64,000 nt of DNA. It comes from Rhodopseudomonas sp. Lineage in GTDB: Bacteria > Pseudomonadota > Alphaproteobacteria > Rhizobiales > Xanthobacteraceae. The stretch is taken from contig NZ_JACABA010000002.1 of assembly GCF_013377015.1 (NCBI RefSeq), positions 186,001 to 250,000 on the forward strand, in the 5' to 3' direction. Below the pieces are notes generated by a model. It did no database searches, was not told where the DNA came from, and saw nothing but the letters and a program-made list of their open reading frames with translations. The translations under genes were made by a program, and so were the position numbers. This document shows, in pieces, positions 16,330 through 24,914 of this stretch (position 1 is its first letter; every line of letters begins with the position of its first letter).

Positions 16330-17199
16330 TCAGCCGGCGCGGGCCGGCGCGACGCTCTTCAGGTTCAGCAGATTGCCGGACAGGATCAGAATTGCGCCGA
16401 GCGCGGTGTAGAGGTCGATCCGCTCGGCATAGAGCAGCCAGCCGGCCGTGGCGCTGAGCGGCACCCGCAGGAAGTCCATCGGCACCACCACGGTCGCGTC
16501 GGCGTAGAGCATCGCCCGCGCCATGCAGTAGTGCGAGAACGTGCCGCAGAACGCGATCACCACGATCCAGACCCAGGCGGTGGCCGAGGGCCATTGCCAG
16601 AAATACAACGCCGGAGCGAACCCGGCGGCGGTCTGGATCACCAGCATCCAGAAAATGATCGCCAGCGTGGTTTCGGTCCGGGTCAGCGATTTCATCAAGG
16701 TGATGGAAATGCCGAATCCGACGGCGGCGGCGAGCGCGATCAACTGGCCCGGATTGACCGTGCCGGTGGCGGGACGCACGATCACCACGACACCGATCAG
16801 ACCGAGCACGATCGCGCAGATCTTCCAGAACGTCATATGCTCGCCGAGGAACACCGCCGCCAGGATTGCGATCCAGATCGGCATGGTGAATTCGATCGAT
16901 ACTACTTGACCGAGCGGGATCAGCGTCAAAGCGAAGAACCAGCAGATCTGCGCCGCATAGTGAACGAGATTGCGCGCCACGTGGTGAGAGCCGCGCGCCG
17001 ATCGCATCGCGGCAAAGCCGCCGGCGGCGTGGACCAGCGGATACAGCATGACGAAGCCGATGATCGAGCGCAGCTCCATGATCTGGAACACGTTGAGCTC
17101 GCGCGTGGTCTCGCGGCCGGCGACCGCCACGATCAACATCAACGACAGCCAGCCGGCCATCCACAGCGCGGCTTTGGTCGTGGAAGGTTTGCGGTCCAT
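16330..17199 (-). CDS. EamA/DMT-family membrane transporter
   Basis: 289 residues from the ATG at 17199, giving a short cytoplasmic start (MDRKPSTTK) before the first helix. About ten hydrophobic segments form two EamA repeats. HYAAQICWFFALTLIPLGQVVSI is typical of repeat one; YCMARAMLYADATVVVPMDFLRVP marks repeat two. These transporters export metabolites such as amino acids or related compounds; the substrate cannot be told from sequence. It is convergent with the BrnA-like gene, with only four bases between the stops. Confidence 0.88.
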   Translation of the reverse strand: MDRKPSTTKAALWMAGWLSLMLIVAVAGRETTRELNVFQIMELRSIIGFVMLYPLVHAAGGFAAMRSARGSHHVARNLVHYAAQICWFFALTLIPLGQVVSIEFTMPIWIAILAAVFLGEHMTFWKICAIVLGLIGVVVIVRPATGTVNPGQLIALAAAVGFGISITLMKSLTRTETTLAIIFWMLVIQTAAGFAPALYFWQWPSATAWVWIVVIAFCGTFSHYCMARAMLYADATVVVPMDFLRVPLSATAGWLLYAERIDLYTALGAILILSGNLLNLKSVAPARAG

Positions 17200-17413
17200 C
17201 GGCGGGGCTGACTTTGGCTGGCGCTTGCGCAACCGGCGTCGCGCGCAAACTCCTATCTGCGAGATCGGATGACATTGCAACCGTTGCAGGCCAATGCCTG
17301 CGGCGCTGGCGCTGCAACCCGGCCGCGGTTGATTTCGGTCCGTGACTGTGCGTCCAATTGCCGCCAGGGCCAGTCCAGAAGTCCGGCCGATCGATTGCAG
17401 GGGAGGGGTAGCG

Positions 17414-17815
17414 ATGCGGACGTTGCAGCCGGAGGCGTGGTCGAAGCCGCGCGGCTTTTCGCACGGCGTGGCGGTCGACGGTCCGGGACAATGGATCGTG
17501 CTCGCCGGTCAGACCGGAACCAACGACAAAGGCGACTATGAATCCGATGACATGGCCGCCCAGGTCGGCGCCGCGCTGCGCCGGATCGTCGCGCTGCTGG
17601 CAGAGGCCGGCGCCGGGCCCGAACACATCGTCCGCCTGACGTGGTATCTCACCGGCCGCGACGAATATCAGGCGGCGGGAGCCGGCATCGGCGCGGCCTG
17701 GCGCGAGACGCTCGGCCGCAATTTCCCGCCCTCGACGCTGCTCTACATTTCAGGACTGGTCGACCCACGCGCCAAGGTCGAGATCGAAGTCACCGCCTTC
17801 GTTCCGGCCGAGTAA
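17414..17815 (+). CDS. RidA/YjgF family protein (enamine/imine deaminase type)
   Basis: 133 residues from the ATG at 17414, preceded by GGGGAGGGGT. The RidA fold is recognisable from VVLAGQTGTND-like and VRLTWYLTGRDEYQAAG segments. The C-terminal LVDPRAKVEIEVTAFVP occupies the place of the usual LxxxxxLVEIEAxAxxP, with a proline-arginine pair near the position of the active-site arginine. RidA proteins hydrolyse reactive 2-aminoacrylate; divergent members such as this may act on other enamines. It runs divergently from the EamA gene. Confidence 0.85.
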   Translation: MRTLQPEAWSKPRGFSHGVAVDGPGQWIVLAGQTGTNDKGDYESDDMAAQVGAALRRIVALLAEAGAGPEHIVRLTWYLTGRDEYQAAGAGIGAAWRETLGRNFPPSTLLYISGLVDPRAKVEIEVTAFVPAE

Positions 17816-17893
17816 GTGTCGGAACGCGGAGCCCTTGCAGCGAACGCCGCTTTCGTTCAACAAGCGCGCGACCAATTGTGAGGATGTCTGTCG

Positions 17894-18094
17894 ATGACGC
17901 AACGATCCACCGCCGCCAATTTCGTGACCGCCTTCGCCACGGGCTGGCCCGAAGCCCAGCCCGATCTGATGATTCTGTCACTGACCACGCATAAGGGCGT
18001 GCAGGATTTCGCGTTCAATAAGGAGCAGGCGCTGTTAATCGCCAAAACCATCAAGCAGACCGCGGCTCAGCTGGCGGAGCCCAAAAAGGCCTGA
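17894..18094 (+). CDS. Small conserved-looking protein, unknown function
   Basis: 66 residues from an ATG at 17894 preceded by GTGAGGATG. No signal peptide or membrane helix is seen. The middle (MILSLTTHKGVQDFAFNKEQALLIAKTIKQTA) predicts a beta-strand followed by an amphipathic helix and resembles short proteins that measure or bind small ligands, but I do not recognise a family. It is 78 bases after the RidA gene on the same strand and may be co-transcribed. Confidence 0.6.
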   Translation: MTQRSTAANFVTAFATGWPEAQPDLMILSLTTHKGVQDFAFNKEQALLIAKTIKQTAAQLAEPKKA

Positions 18095-18149
18095 TCGGGT
18101 CGGCCGCCCAAAACGGCCGACGCTTCCGCGGCAGGCCGCCTTGCGGCGC

Positions 18150-18500
18150 CTACTGGCGCGAAGCTTCCCAGCGTCCGCTGCATGGGACGCCGCCGGAGGC
18201 GCCGTTCCATTTGCCGGAGCCGGAGTTGCCATTGAGCTGACCGTTGGCATAGGTGCCGCGGATCGAGACCCGGACGTTGCCGGCCCGGCCAACGCTGCCG
18301 GTGACGTCCGCACCCTGCGCCGACACCTTGCCGTCGGCGACCGTGAGCGGATAGCGCGCCGACGCTTCGCAGCTGCCGGTGTTGGTCATGATCGTCACCG
18401 TCCACAGCCCATCATAAGGCGTCTCCGCCATGGCAGGACCGGCCAGAACCCCAGCCGCTGCGGCTGTGGCGACGAGCATACGAAGGCGGTTGAAGCGCAT
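18150..18500 (-). CDS. Small exported protein, unknown function
   Basis: 116 residues with a signal peptide (MRFNRLRMLVATAAAAGVLA, cleavage after AMA). The mature domain starts YDGLWTVTIMTNTGSCEASARYP and continues with glycine/asparagine-rich beta-strand repeats (GTYANGQLNGNSGSGKWNG). A cysteine pair (GSC and VPCSG) could form a disulfide. The small beta-barrel look resembles secreted lipocalin-like or DUF proteins of rhizobia. It is convergent with the gene at 17894. Confidence 0.75.
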   Translation of the reverse strand: MRFNRLRMLVATAAAAGVLAGPAMAETPYDGLWTVTIMTNTGSCEASARYPLTVADGKVSAQGADVTGSVGRAGNVRVSIRGTYANGQLNGNSGSGKWNGASGGVPCSGRWEASRQ

Positions 18501-18645
18501 GAATCACATCCCTGATTGCTGATGGGTATCCTATTCAGGGACAATGTGTCATAAATTTGCTGCGATGCAACAAGATGTCCTGCGTGATCAACGGCGGCGG
18601 TGGCCAGATGTTCCTGCGCGACGGTAAAATTTGCCGGAAATTGGC

Positions 18646-19236
18646 TCAATCCGACAGTTTTGGCGCATTGGTGGCGAATTGCTCGTCCTGCGGCGTTGCG
18701 GGCAGCGCGCCATTGGCCTTTGCGGAATCGATCACCTGGGCCAGCAGCTTCTGACCGAGCGGCGCCAGCGCGCGTTCCCACAGCTCGCGGGCGGTTTCGC
18801 CCTTTTTGACGAAACACCACTCCTGGGCTGCGATGGCGCCGGCATCCATCCGGTCGGCCAGATGGTAGATGGTGCCGCCGGCGATCGGATCGCCCTCACG
18901 GATGGTCCATTCCACCGCGGCGATGCCGCGATGCCGCGGCAGCAGCGACGGGTGATAGCCGATGCCGCCGAGTCGGGCGGCTGCCAGGGCGCCGCGGCTG
19001 ACCCGGGCATGGCTGTGCGCGGTCACGATCAGATCGGTGTCCGGCGCGATTTCCGACGGCGCCACTCGTTTCGGATCGGCCTGCACCGTCACCTCGATGC
19101 CGGCGGCGCGCGCCGCCGCGGCAAGGCGGTCCTCGGCGTCAGCAACCACCACCCGGACGATGTCGACGCCGTGCTTGCGCAGCATGTCCAGAGTGGTCGC
19201 GCCGAAATGGCGGGAGCCTACCAGGGTAATCCGCAT
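18646..19236 (-). CDS. Formyltransferase-family protein (Fmt/PurN fold) with altered catalytic site
   Basis: 196 residues, only the N-terminal formyltransferase domain. The nucleotide-type start (MRITLVGSRHFGATTLDML), the YHPSLLPRHRG loop and MDAGAIAAQEW are clear. In active enzymes an asparagine precedes the catalytic histidine (NxH); here it is Gly93-Tyr-His95, while Asp131 is kept. It therefore may not use 10-formyl-tetrahydrofolate in the standard way. It is too short for Fmt, which has a second tRNA-binding domain. It lies next to tRNA-Lys, but no functional link is implied. Confidence 0.8.
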   Translation of the reverse strand: MRITLVGSRHFGATTLDMLRKHGVDIVRVVVADAEDRLAAAARAAGIEVTVQADPKRVAPSEIAPDTDLIVTAHSHARVSRGALAAARLGGIGYHPSLLPRHRGIAAVEWTIREGDPIAGGTIYHLADRMDAGAIAAQEWCFVKKGETARELWERALAPLGQKLLAQVIDSAKANGALPATPQDEQFATNAPKLSD

Positions 19237-19303
19237 GAAGGTCCGGTCCGTCAGTGGGAGGGCGGGGCCGCAGGGCGGGTCGCGGTTGTAAGCTTGTATT
19301 TCA

Positions 19304-19379
19304 TGGTGAGCGCGGAGGGACTCGAACCCTCGACCCCATGATTAAAAGTCACGTGCTCTACCGTCTGAGCTACGCGCTC
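19304..19379 (-). tRNA. tRNA-Lys (anticodon UUU)
   Basis: Read on the minus strand, 76 bases fold as a standard tRNA. The acceptor stem is GAGCGCG/CGCGCTC with an encoded ACCA end. The D arm is GCTC...GAGC, the anticodon stem CGTGA/TCATG has the loop CTTTTAA, and the T arm is GAGGG-TTCGAGT-CCCTC. The anticodon TTT gives lysine. No integrated element is seen next to its 3' end. Confidence 0.97.
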
Positions 19380-19535
19380 ACGTGCCGCGCTGTGTAGGGG
19401 GCAGGCCCGCCGCGGTCAATAGGAGGTGGCACCGCCACCGGAGGCGAAGCGGCCGGATTGGCTCGTTTGCACAGATATTTAGCGCGCGTTTCTCGCGCAA
19501 TCAATCAGCCCGGAGACGGCGCCGAAACGCCATCA

Positions 19536-22253
19536 TCAGCTCACCGCCTCGATCTTGTCGCGGTGAATCTCGGACGCGACCGGCTTCGGCGCAGCGATCG
19601 GCGTCGGCAGCGACACCGGCCGCAGCCCGATCAGTTCTGCGGTCCTGACGCCGGTGTGGCTCCAGAATGCGAAGGAGTTGATCCGGGAGTTCTCCAGGAT
19701 CGCGATCGCCACCGCCGACATGAACGGCAGGCTTTCCAGCACCAGCACAACGGCGAACACGTAGATCTCGGTCACTTGCTTGAAGCTATTGGACGCCACC
19801 AGCACGGCGGCGCCGACCAGCAGCAGGGTGCCGATCACCGCCTCCCAGAACGCCTGGAACTCCACCGACATCAGCGAGAAGCCGCCCTTGGAGGTGCGAG
19901 CGAAGGCGAGATGCTCGGTGATCAGGCCCTGCGCCACCGCGCGCGACACCGTCCATTGCACCGACATCGCCGCGACCATCGCGCCCAGCATTTGCGGGAT
20001 CTTCACCGGAACCCGCAGCCGGTACATCGCGGCGAAATGAATTAGCGATACAGCGAACGAGCCAATGATCGGCAGCGTGAGAATTTTGTCGGGAATCGCG
20101 ATGTCGGCGAACGCCACGATCGGCACCCAGATCAGGTTGAGAATCGCCACCACCACGCCGAGGCTCTCAGCGCCGAGCCAGTTCAGCCAGCCCAGCGCGA
20201 ATTCGCGCTTCTGGTCCTGGGTCAGGCGGCTAGCGCCGGGCAGGAAGCGGCGCCAGTGCTTCTTGATGATCTGGAAGCCGCCATAGGCCCAGCGGTGGCG
20301 CTGTTTCTTGAACGCCTCATAGGTGTCCGGCAGCAGGCCGTAGCCGTAGCGGCGGTTGGTGTAATGGGTCAACCAGCCGTGCTCCATGATCTCGAGCCCG
20401 AGATCCGAGTCCTCGCAGATGGTGTCGCCGGCCCAGCCGCCGGCCATATCCATCGCCGCGCGCCGGATCAGGCACATCGTGCCGTGCACGATGATGGCGT
20501 TGTATTCGTTGCGCTGGACCATGCCGATGTCGAAGAATCCGGCATATTCGCCGTTCATGATGTAGTGCATCAGCGAGCGATCGCCGTCGCGATGGTCCTG
20601 CGGCGCCTGCACCAGGCCGACCCGCGGATCGTCGAACGCCGGCACGAGGTCCTTCAGCCAGTTCGGCTCGACCATATAGTCGGCGTCGATGATGCCGATG
20701 ATCTCGGCGTCGGCGGCGGTGCGGTCCATGGCGATTCGCAGCGCACCGGCCTTGAAGCCCTCGACCTTCTCGGCATTGATGAACTTGAAGCGCTCGCCGA
20801 GTTCGCGGCAATGGTCCTGGATCGGCTGCCAGAATTCCGGATCAGGCGTGTTGTTGATGATCACCACGCATTCGAAGTTCGGGTAATCCAGCCGCGACAC
20901 CGCATCCAGCGTCAGCTTCAGCATGTCCGGCGGCTCGAAATAGGCAGGAACATGGATCGAGACTTTTGGCGGCAGCGGCAGGGCAGGCGCGTCGCCCTCG
21001 GCGCCGGCGGCAGCAATGGCGACCGGCGCGGCCGGCACCGGTTTGGCCAGCAGCCGGTGCGGCTTGCGGCCAAAGGCCACGGCGGCGATCTCTTCGATCC
21101 GCGCCATCGCGATCAGCACCAGAGGCACCAGTAGAATCAGGCCGAGTGTCAGCGCGAACGCCGAGCCTAACACGAAATAATGCCCGTTCCAGTAGGCGAA
21201 TACGGTCGCCACCCAGGCGCCAACGCCATGCGCGGCTGACGACAGCAGCAGCGCCTGCATCGCCGTGGGGTAGGCGAGCTGCAGGATCGGCAGCGACAGC
21301 AGGATGCCGACCAGCAAGGCGATGCCGGCCAGTTTCCAGTAGGCCGCGTCGACCACCGGGCCGGTCCAGGCGAATTTCGGCTCGCGCGCGGCGTTGAGAA
21401 TGCCCCAATACGGACCGACCCCGCCTTCGAAGAACTTCCAGGGCTGATCGATCGCCTCGACGATGTTGTATTCCATGCCGATCGCCTCGGCGCGGTTGAC
21501 GAAATTGCGCAGCGTCACCGCCTGCTCGTACGGTCCGGGAATGGCGCCCTTGAGGTTATACCCTGCGCTCGGCCAGCCGAATTCGGCGATCACGATCCGC
21601 TTGCCCGGAAAGGCGTCGCGCAGTTTCTGATAGATGATCAGGGCCTGATCGACCGCCTTCTTGTCGGAGAAGCCTTCCCAATACGGCAGGATGTGCGCGG
21701 CGATGAAATCGACCGACGACGCCAGCTCCGGATGTTCGAGCCAGATGTTCCAGATTTCGCCAGTCGTTACAGGGATGTTGACGGTGCCCTTGACGCGCTG
21801 GATGAGCTTGATCAGGTCCTCGACCTTTTGCTCGCCGCGGTAGATGGTTTCGTTGCCGACCACGATGCCGTTGACGTTGCTGTTGTGCTTGGCCAGGTCG
21901 ATCGCGGACAGCATTTCGCGCTCGTTGCGATCGACGTTCTTGTCGATCCAGGCGCCGACGGTGACCTTCAGCCCGACCTCGTTGGCGATCGGCGGCACCA
22001 TCTCGACCCCGCCGGTCGACGAGTAAAGCCGGATCGCGCGGGACAGCGGCGCCAGCGTCTTCAGGTCGGCGCGGATCTTGTCCGCATTGGGAATATTATC
22101 GACGTCGGGATGGCCGCTGCCGTCGAACGGCGCATAGGACACGCTGGGCAGGATGCCCTTGAAGTCGGGAGCTTCCTGTCTTTCCCTGAGGACACCCCAG
22201 AGGCCAGCGTGAGCGGCAATGACGAACAGCAGAACGGCGACGACGGCGCGCAT
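19536..22253 (-). CDS. ndvB: NdvB-type cyclic beta-(1,3)-glucan synthase: GH17-like plus GT2 domains
   Basis: Large membrane enzyme, 905 residues from the ATG at 22253; ATG 22280 and TTG 22316 are possible earlier starts. Residues 1-20 form a signal anchor. A periplasmic GH17-like domain (about 30-330) keeps both glutamates (VVGNETIYRGE and IVIAEFGWPSAG). Three membrane helices lead to a cytoplasmic GT2 domain (from about 430). Its motifs are complete: IIDADY, ICEDSDLG and QRHRW. Further C-terminal helices form the channel. This architecture and the nearby ndvC match the Bradyrhizobium japonicum locus for cyclic beta-(1,3)(1,6)-glucans, periplasmic osmoprotectants also needed for nodulation there. 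The GH17 part probably trims or cyclises the chain. Confidence 0.88.
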   Translation of the reverse strand: MRAVVAVLLFVIAAHAGLWGVLRERQEAPDFKGILPSVSYAPFDGSGHPDVDNIPNADKIRADLKTLAPLSRAIRLYSSTGGVEMVPPIANEVGLKVTVGAWIDKNVDRNEREMLSAIDLAKHNSNVNGIVVGNETIYRGEQKVEDLIKLIQRVKGTVNIPVTTGEIWNIWLEHPELASSVDFIAAHILPYWEGFSDKKAVDQALIIYQKLRDAFPGKRIVIAEFGWPSAGYNLKGAIPGPYEQAVTLRNFVNRAEAIGMEYNIVEAIDQPWKFFEGGVGPYWGILNAAREPKFAWTGPVVDAAYWKLAGIALLVGILLSLPILQLAYPTAMQALLLSSAAHGVGAWVATVFAYWNGHYFVLGSAFALTLGLILLVPLVLIAMARIEEIAAVAFGRKPHRLLAKPVPAAPVAIAAAGAEGDAPALPLPPKVSIHVPAYFEPPDMLKLTLDAVSRLDYPNFECVVIINNTPDPEFWQPIQDHCRELGERFKFINAEKVEGFKAGALRIAMDRTAADAEIIGIIDADYMVEPNWLKDLVPAFDDPRVGLVQAPQDHRDGDRSLMHYIMNGEYAGFFDIGMVQRNEYNAIIVHGTMCLIRRAAMDMAGGWAGDTICEDSDLGLEIMEHGWLTHYTNRRYGYGLLPDTYEAFKKQRHRWAYGGFQIIKKHWRRFLPGASRLTQDQKREFALGWLNWLGAESLGVVVAILNLIWVPIVAFADIAIPDKILTLPIIGSFAVSLIHFAAMYRLRVPVKIPQMLGAMVAAMSVQWTVSRAVAQGLITEHLAFARTSKGGFSLMSVEFQAFWEAVIGTLLLVGAAVLVASNSFKQVTEIYVFAVVLVLESLPFMSAVAIAILENSRINSFAFWSHTGVRTAELIGLRPVSLPTPIAAPKPVASEIHRDKIEAVS

Positions 22254-22449
22254 CGCGACTAAACCATACGGGGCCAACATGGCAGGGAAGCGGACCCGTC
22301 CCCGAGGTCCGACCAAGGCTGCGGCAAATCAAGCATAGCTCTGCCACGTCAAATAACAACTCGTACGACGCCATGGCGATTTGAGGGCGGCGCTTTCGGC
22401 AACCGCATCGATTCTCATTCGTTCCGCGGCGGCGGTGTTTTTCGTCGTC

Positions 22450-23016
22450 CTATTTCGCAGCCGGTGCTGCGGCCGGCGGAGCAGCCGGGGCTGCGGCCGG
22501 GGCGGCCGCGCCGGGCGAGGCCGGTGCTGTCGCCGCGACCGCTTCCGGTTGCGCGTTCGGGTTGATCCAGCAGGCATGGACGCGCCCACTGAGACTGTCC
22601 GGCGCCTTCGGATCGATCGCTCCAAATCGCACGAGGCACCTGAACGTTGCCTGAACGTGGCCGCCGGGGCAGCCAAATCGGTCGTAAAGATCGAGGTGCC
22701 TGAACGCGGTGTCGAGGTCGTCGCGCCACATCAGAACGACGACTCGGCGACCGAGCCAAACGCATTCCGGATTGCCGGCCGGGCCATTGATCGCCTGCGC
22801 GGCTTCGACGAATTCGTTCGACTTGCGCTGACTTTCCTTCAGCGGATCGACGGCCGGGGTGGCCGGATTGGTGGTGGCGGGCTTGGCGGACTGATCCTGG
22901 GCGCGAAGATCGCCACTTTGGGCAATCGCCCCTCCGATACCGATCAGCAGGGCCAGTCCAGGCGCGGCCAGGCAACGCAAGGCCGCATTTTGGAACTTGA
23001 GCACCAGTCGTCGCAT
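22450..23016 (-). CDS. Secreted protein of the beta-glucan locus (ndvD position)
   Basis: 188 residues from the ATG at 23016; the frame stays open to an ATG at 23187, which would give 245 residues. A signal-type segment (LAAPGLALLIGIGGAIAQ) is followed by a conserved-looking core with spaced cysteines (NPECVWLGRRVVVLMWRDDL, then RFGCPGGHVQATFRCLVRFG, then HACW). The tail is almost pure alanine and proline. It lies between ndvB and ndvC, where B. japonicum has ndvD, and probably serves glucan synthesis or export. The equivalence rests on position and not on recognised sequence identity. Confidence 0.7.
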   Translation of the reverse strand: MRRLVLKFQNAALRCLAAPGLALLIGIGGAIAQSGDLRAQDQSAKPATTNPATPAVDPLKESQRKSNEFVEAAQAINGPAGNPECVWLGRRVVVLMWRDDLDTAFRHLDLYDRFGCPGGHVQATFRCLVRFGAIDPKAPDSLSGRVHACWINPNAQPEAVAATAPASPGAAAPAAAPAAPPAAAPAAK

Positions 23017-23216
23017 AGTGTCCCCGATATTGTTGCCTGTTCCGGCGCTGCGCCGGTCTGATGCGGTTCTAATAGGTCGCCAATATGTCGGCGACTTCGA
23101 TCCGATTCCCATGACGGACATTTTCGATTTTGTCCAGCAATCGCAATTCATCAGTTCGCTGATCCGCGCGTGTCCTGTTGATGGCACACGCCAGGCGGTT
23201 GGTTTGCGGATGACGC

Positions 23217-24914
23217 GTGTTCTGGATTGCCGCCGTTACACCCTTGGCAGACCGCGACCGACCGGCTAATCGACGTTCTCCATGGAGGACGGACCCCATT
23301 TCGCTTCGCACGCCACTGGCGCTTCTTCTGATATCTCTTGGCACGATAGCCGCGGTGTGGTGGTGGATCGCTACGCCGGTGACGCTGGCGCGCGCGCCGA
23401 TCGACCCGGCGGCCAAGCTGGAGTGCGTGTCCTATGCGCCATTCCGGGGCGCCCAGACCCCGCTTGATCCGACCACCCAGATCGGCGCGGCACAGATTGC
23501 CGCGGATCTGGCCCAGCTCGCCCAGATCTCCAAATGCGTCCGCACTTACTCGATCGACAACGGGCTCGATCAGGTCCCCGAGCTGGCCGGCAAGGTCGGA
23601 CTCAAGGTGATTCAAGGGATTTGGCTCGGCAACAACCGGCTGAAGAATCTGGCGCAGATCGCAACGGTTGTAGGACTGACCAAGGAATACCCGGGCGTCA
23701 TCACCTCGGTGGTGGTCGGCAACGAAGTGCTGCTGCGCGGCGAGATGACCACGGCCGACCTCGCCGCGACGATCCGCTCGGTCAAGGCGCAGGTCACCGT
23801 GCCGGTGACCTATGCGGATGTCTGGGAATACTGGCTGCGGAACCGAGAAATCTATGAGGCGGTCGATTTCGTCACCATCCATATCCTGCCCTACTGGGAA
23901 GACATGCCGGTTCGCGCCAGTCACGCTGCCGCCCACGTCGATTCGATCCGCAGGCAGATCGCAGTGGCATTTCCGGCCAAGGAGATCTTGATCGGCGAGA
24001 CCGGCTGGCCGAGCGCCGGGCGGATGCGCGAGGGTGCGCTGCCGTCACGGACCAACCAGGCGCGGGTGGTATCGGACATCCTCGGCCTGGCGAAGCGGGA
24101 GAATTTCCGGGTCAACTTGATCGAGGCCTATGACCAGCCCTGGAAGCGCCAGCTCGAAGGCACCGTGGGCGGCTATTGGGGACTGATCGATGCCGAGCAG
24201 CGGACGCTGAAATACCCGGCCGGTCAGCCGATCAACAATTACCCCCAGTGGAAGATCCAGCTGGGATGCGGGCTCGGCCTCAGCCTGCTGGTATTCGGGA
24301 CCGCGATGCTGACGCTCAGGCGTCGGCCATGGTCACCTCGGCTGGTGTCGTGGCTCGCGGTCGCGGCGTCGGCGACCGCGGCCGGCATTCTGCTAGGGGT
24401 GGCGGCCGACCGGATGCTGCATGAAAGCTACAGCGTAGGCGGCTGGCTACGATGGGGGCTGCTGCTGGCCAGCGGGATCGTGACGCCGGTGCTGGCGGCC
24501 AACGCGCTGATGTCGGGTCGGGCGCTGCCGACCTTCCTGGAACTGATCGGTCCGCGCGAGGGCAGATCCGGATCGTTGATGGTCTATGCGCTCGGCCTGG
24601 CGATGATGGTGACCACCCTGATTGGCGCTGAGACCGCACTGGGCTTTCTGTTCGATCCGCGCTACCGCGACTTTCCATTCGCGTCGCTGACGATGGCGGT
24701 ATTGCCGCTGTTCAGCCTGATGCTGCTGAACCGTCCGCAACAAGGCGTGCGACCGATCGCCGAGGCGGTGTTCGCGGGCGTGTTCGTGGTGACCGCGCTC
24801 TATACCGTGTTCAATGAAGGGCCGAAGAACTGGCAATCCTTGTGGACCTGCGCGGTCTATTTCCTGCTCGGCATCACGCTGTGGCGGGCGCGGGGCGTGC
24901 AAACCCCAAAATAA
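23217..24914 (+). CDS. ndvC: NdvC-type beta-(1,6)-glucan enzyme: GH17-like domain plus membrane domain
   Basis: 565 residues from the GTG at 23217, the earliest conventional start; 538 if an ATT at 23298 is used (see separate entry). A membrane anchor (TPLALLLISLGTIAAVWWW) precedes a GH17-like domain whose two glutamates are intact (VVVGNEVLLRGE and ILIGETGWPSAG). After about residue 345 there are eight or so membrane helices and no GT2 domain. This corresponds to B. japonicum NdvC, proposed to add the beta-(1,6) linkages. It is transcribed away from ndvB and the ndvD-position gene; the 200-base gap must hold both promoters. Confidence 0.87.
   Translation: MFWIAAVTPLADRDRPANRRSPWRTDPISLRTPLALLLISLGTIAAVWWWIATPVTLARAPIDPAAKLECVSYAPFRGAQTPLDPTTQIGAAQIAADLAQLAQISKCVRTYSIDNGLDQVPELAGKVGLKVIQGIWLGNNRLKNLAQIATVVGLTKEYPGVITSVVVGNEVLLRGEMTTADLAATIRSVKAQVTVPVTYADVWEYWLRNREIYEAVDFVTIHILPYWEDMPVRASHAAAHVDSIRRQIAVAFPAKEILIGETGWPSAGRMREGALPSRTNQARVVSDILGLAKRENFRVNLIEAYDQPWKRQLEGTVGGYWGLIDAEQRTLKYPAGQPINNYPQWKIQLGCGLGLSLLVFGTAMLTLRRRPWSPRLVSWLAVAASATAAGILLGVAADRMLHESYSVGGWLRWGLLLASGIVTPVLAANALMSGRALPTFLELIGPREGRSGSLMVYALGLAMMVTTLIGAETALGFLFDPRYRDFPFASLTMAVLPLFSLMLLNRPQQGVRPIAEAVFAGVFVVTALYTVFNEGPKNWQSLWTCAVYFLLGITLWRARGVQTPK
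23284..23300 (+). promoter_or_regulatory. Shine-Dalgarno GGAGG placed before an in-frame ATT (possible ndvC start)
   Basis: GGAGG at 23284-23288 is the only strong ribosome-binding sequence near the 5' end of ndvC. Nine bases later comes ATT (23298) in the ndvC frame. It is followed by SLRTPLALLL, a classic short start for a membrane anchor. The GTG at 23217 and TTG at 23244 have no such sequence. Site and spacing are seen; use of ATT is inferred. Confidence 0.5.

Noticed and set aside
19380-19535. Possible integrated element next to tRNA-Lys
   Set aside because: No integrase, no duplicated tRNA end and no change in gene style; the flanking genes are typical chromosomal ones.
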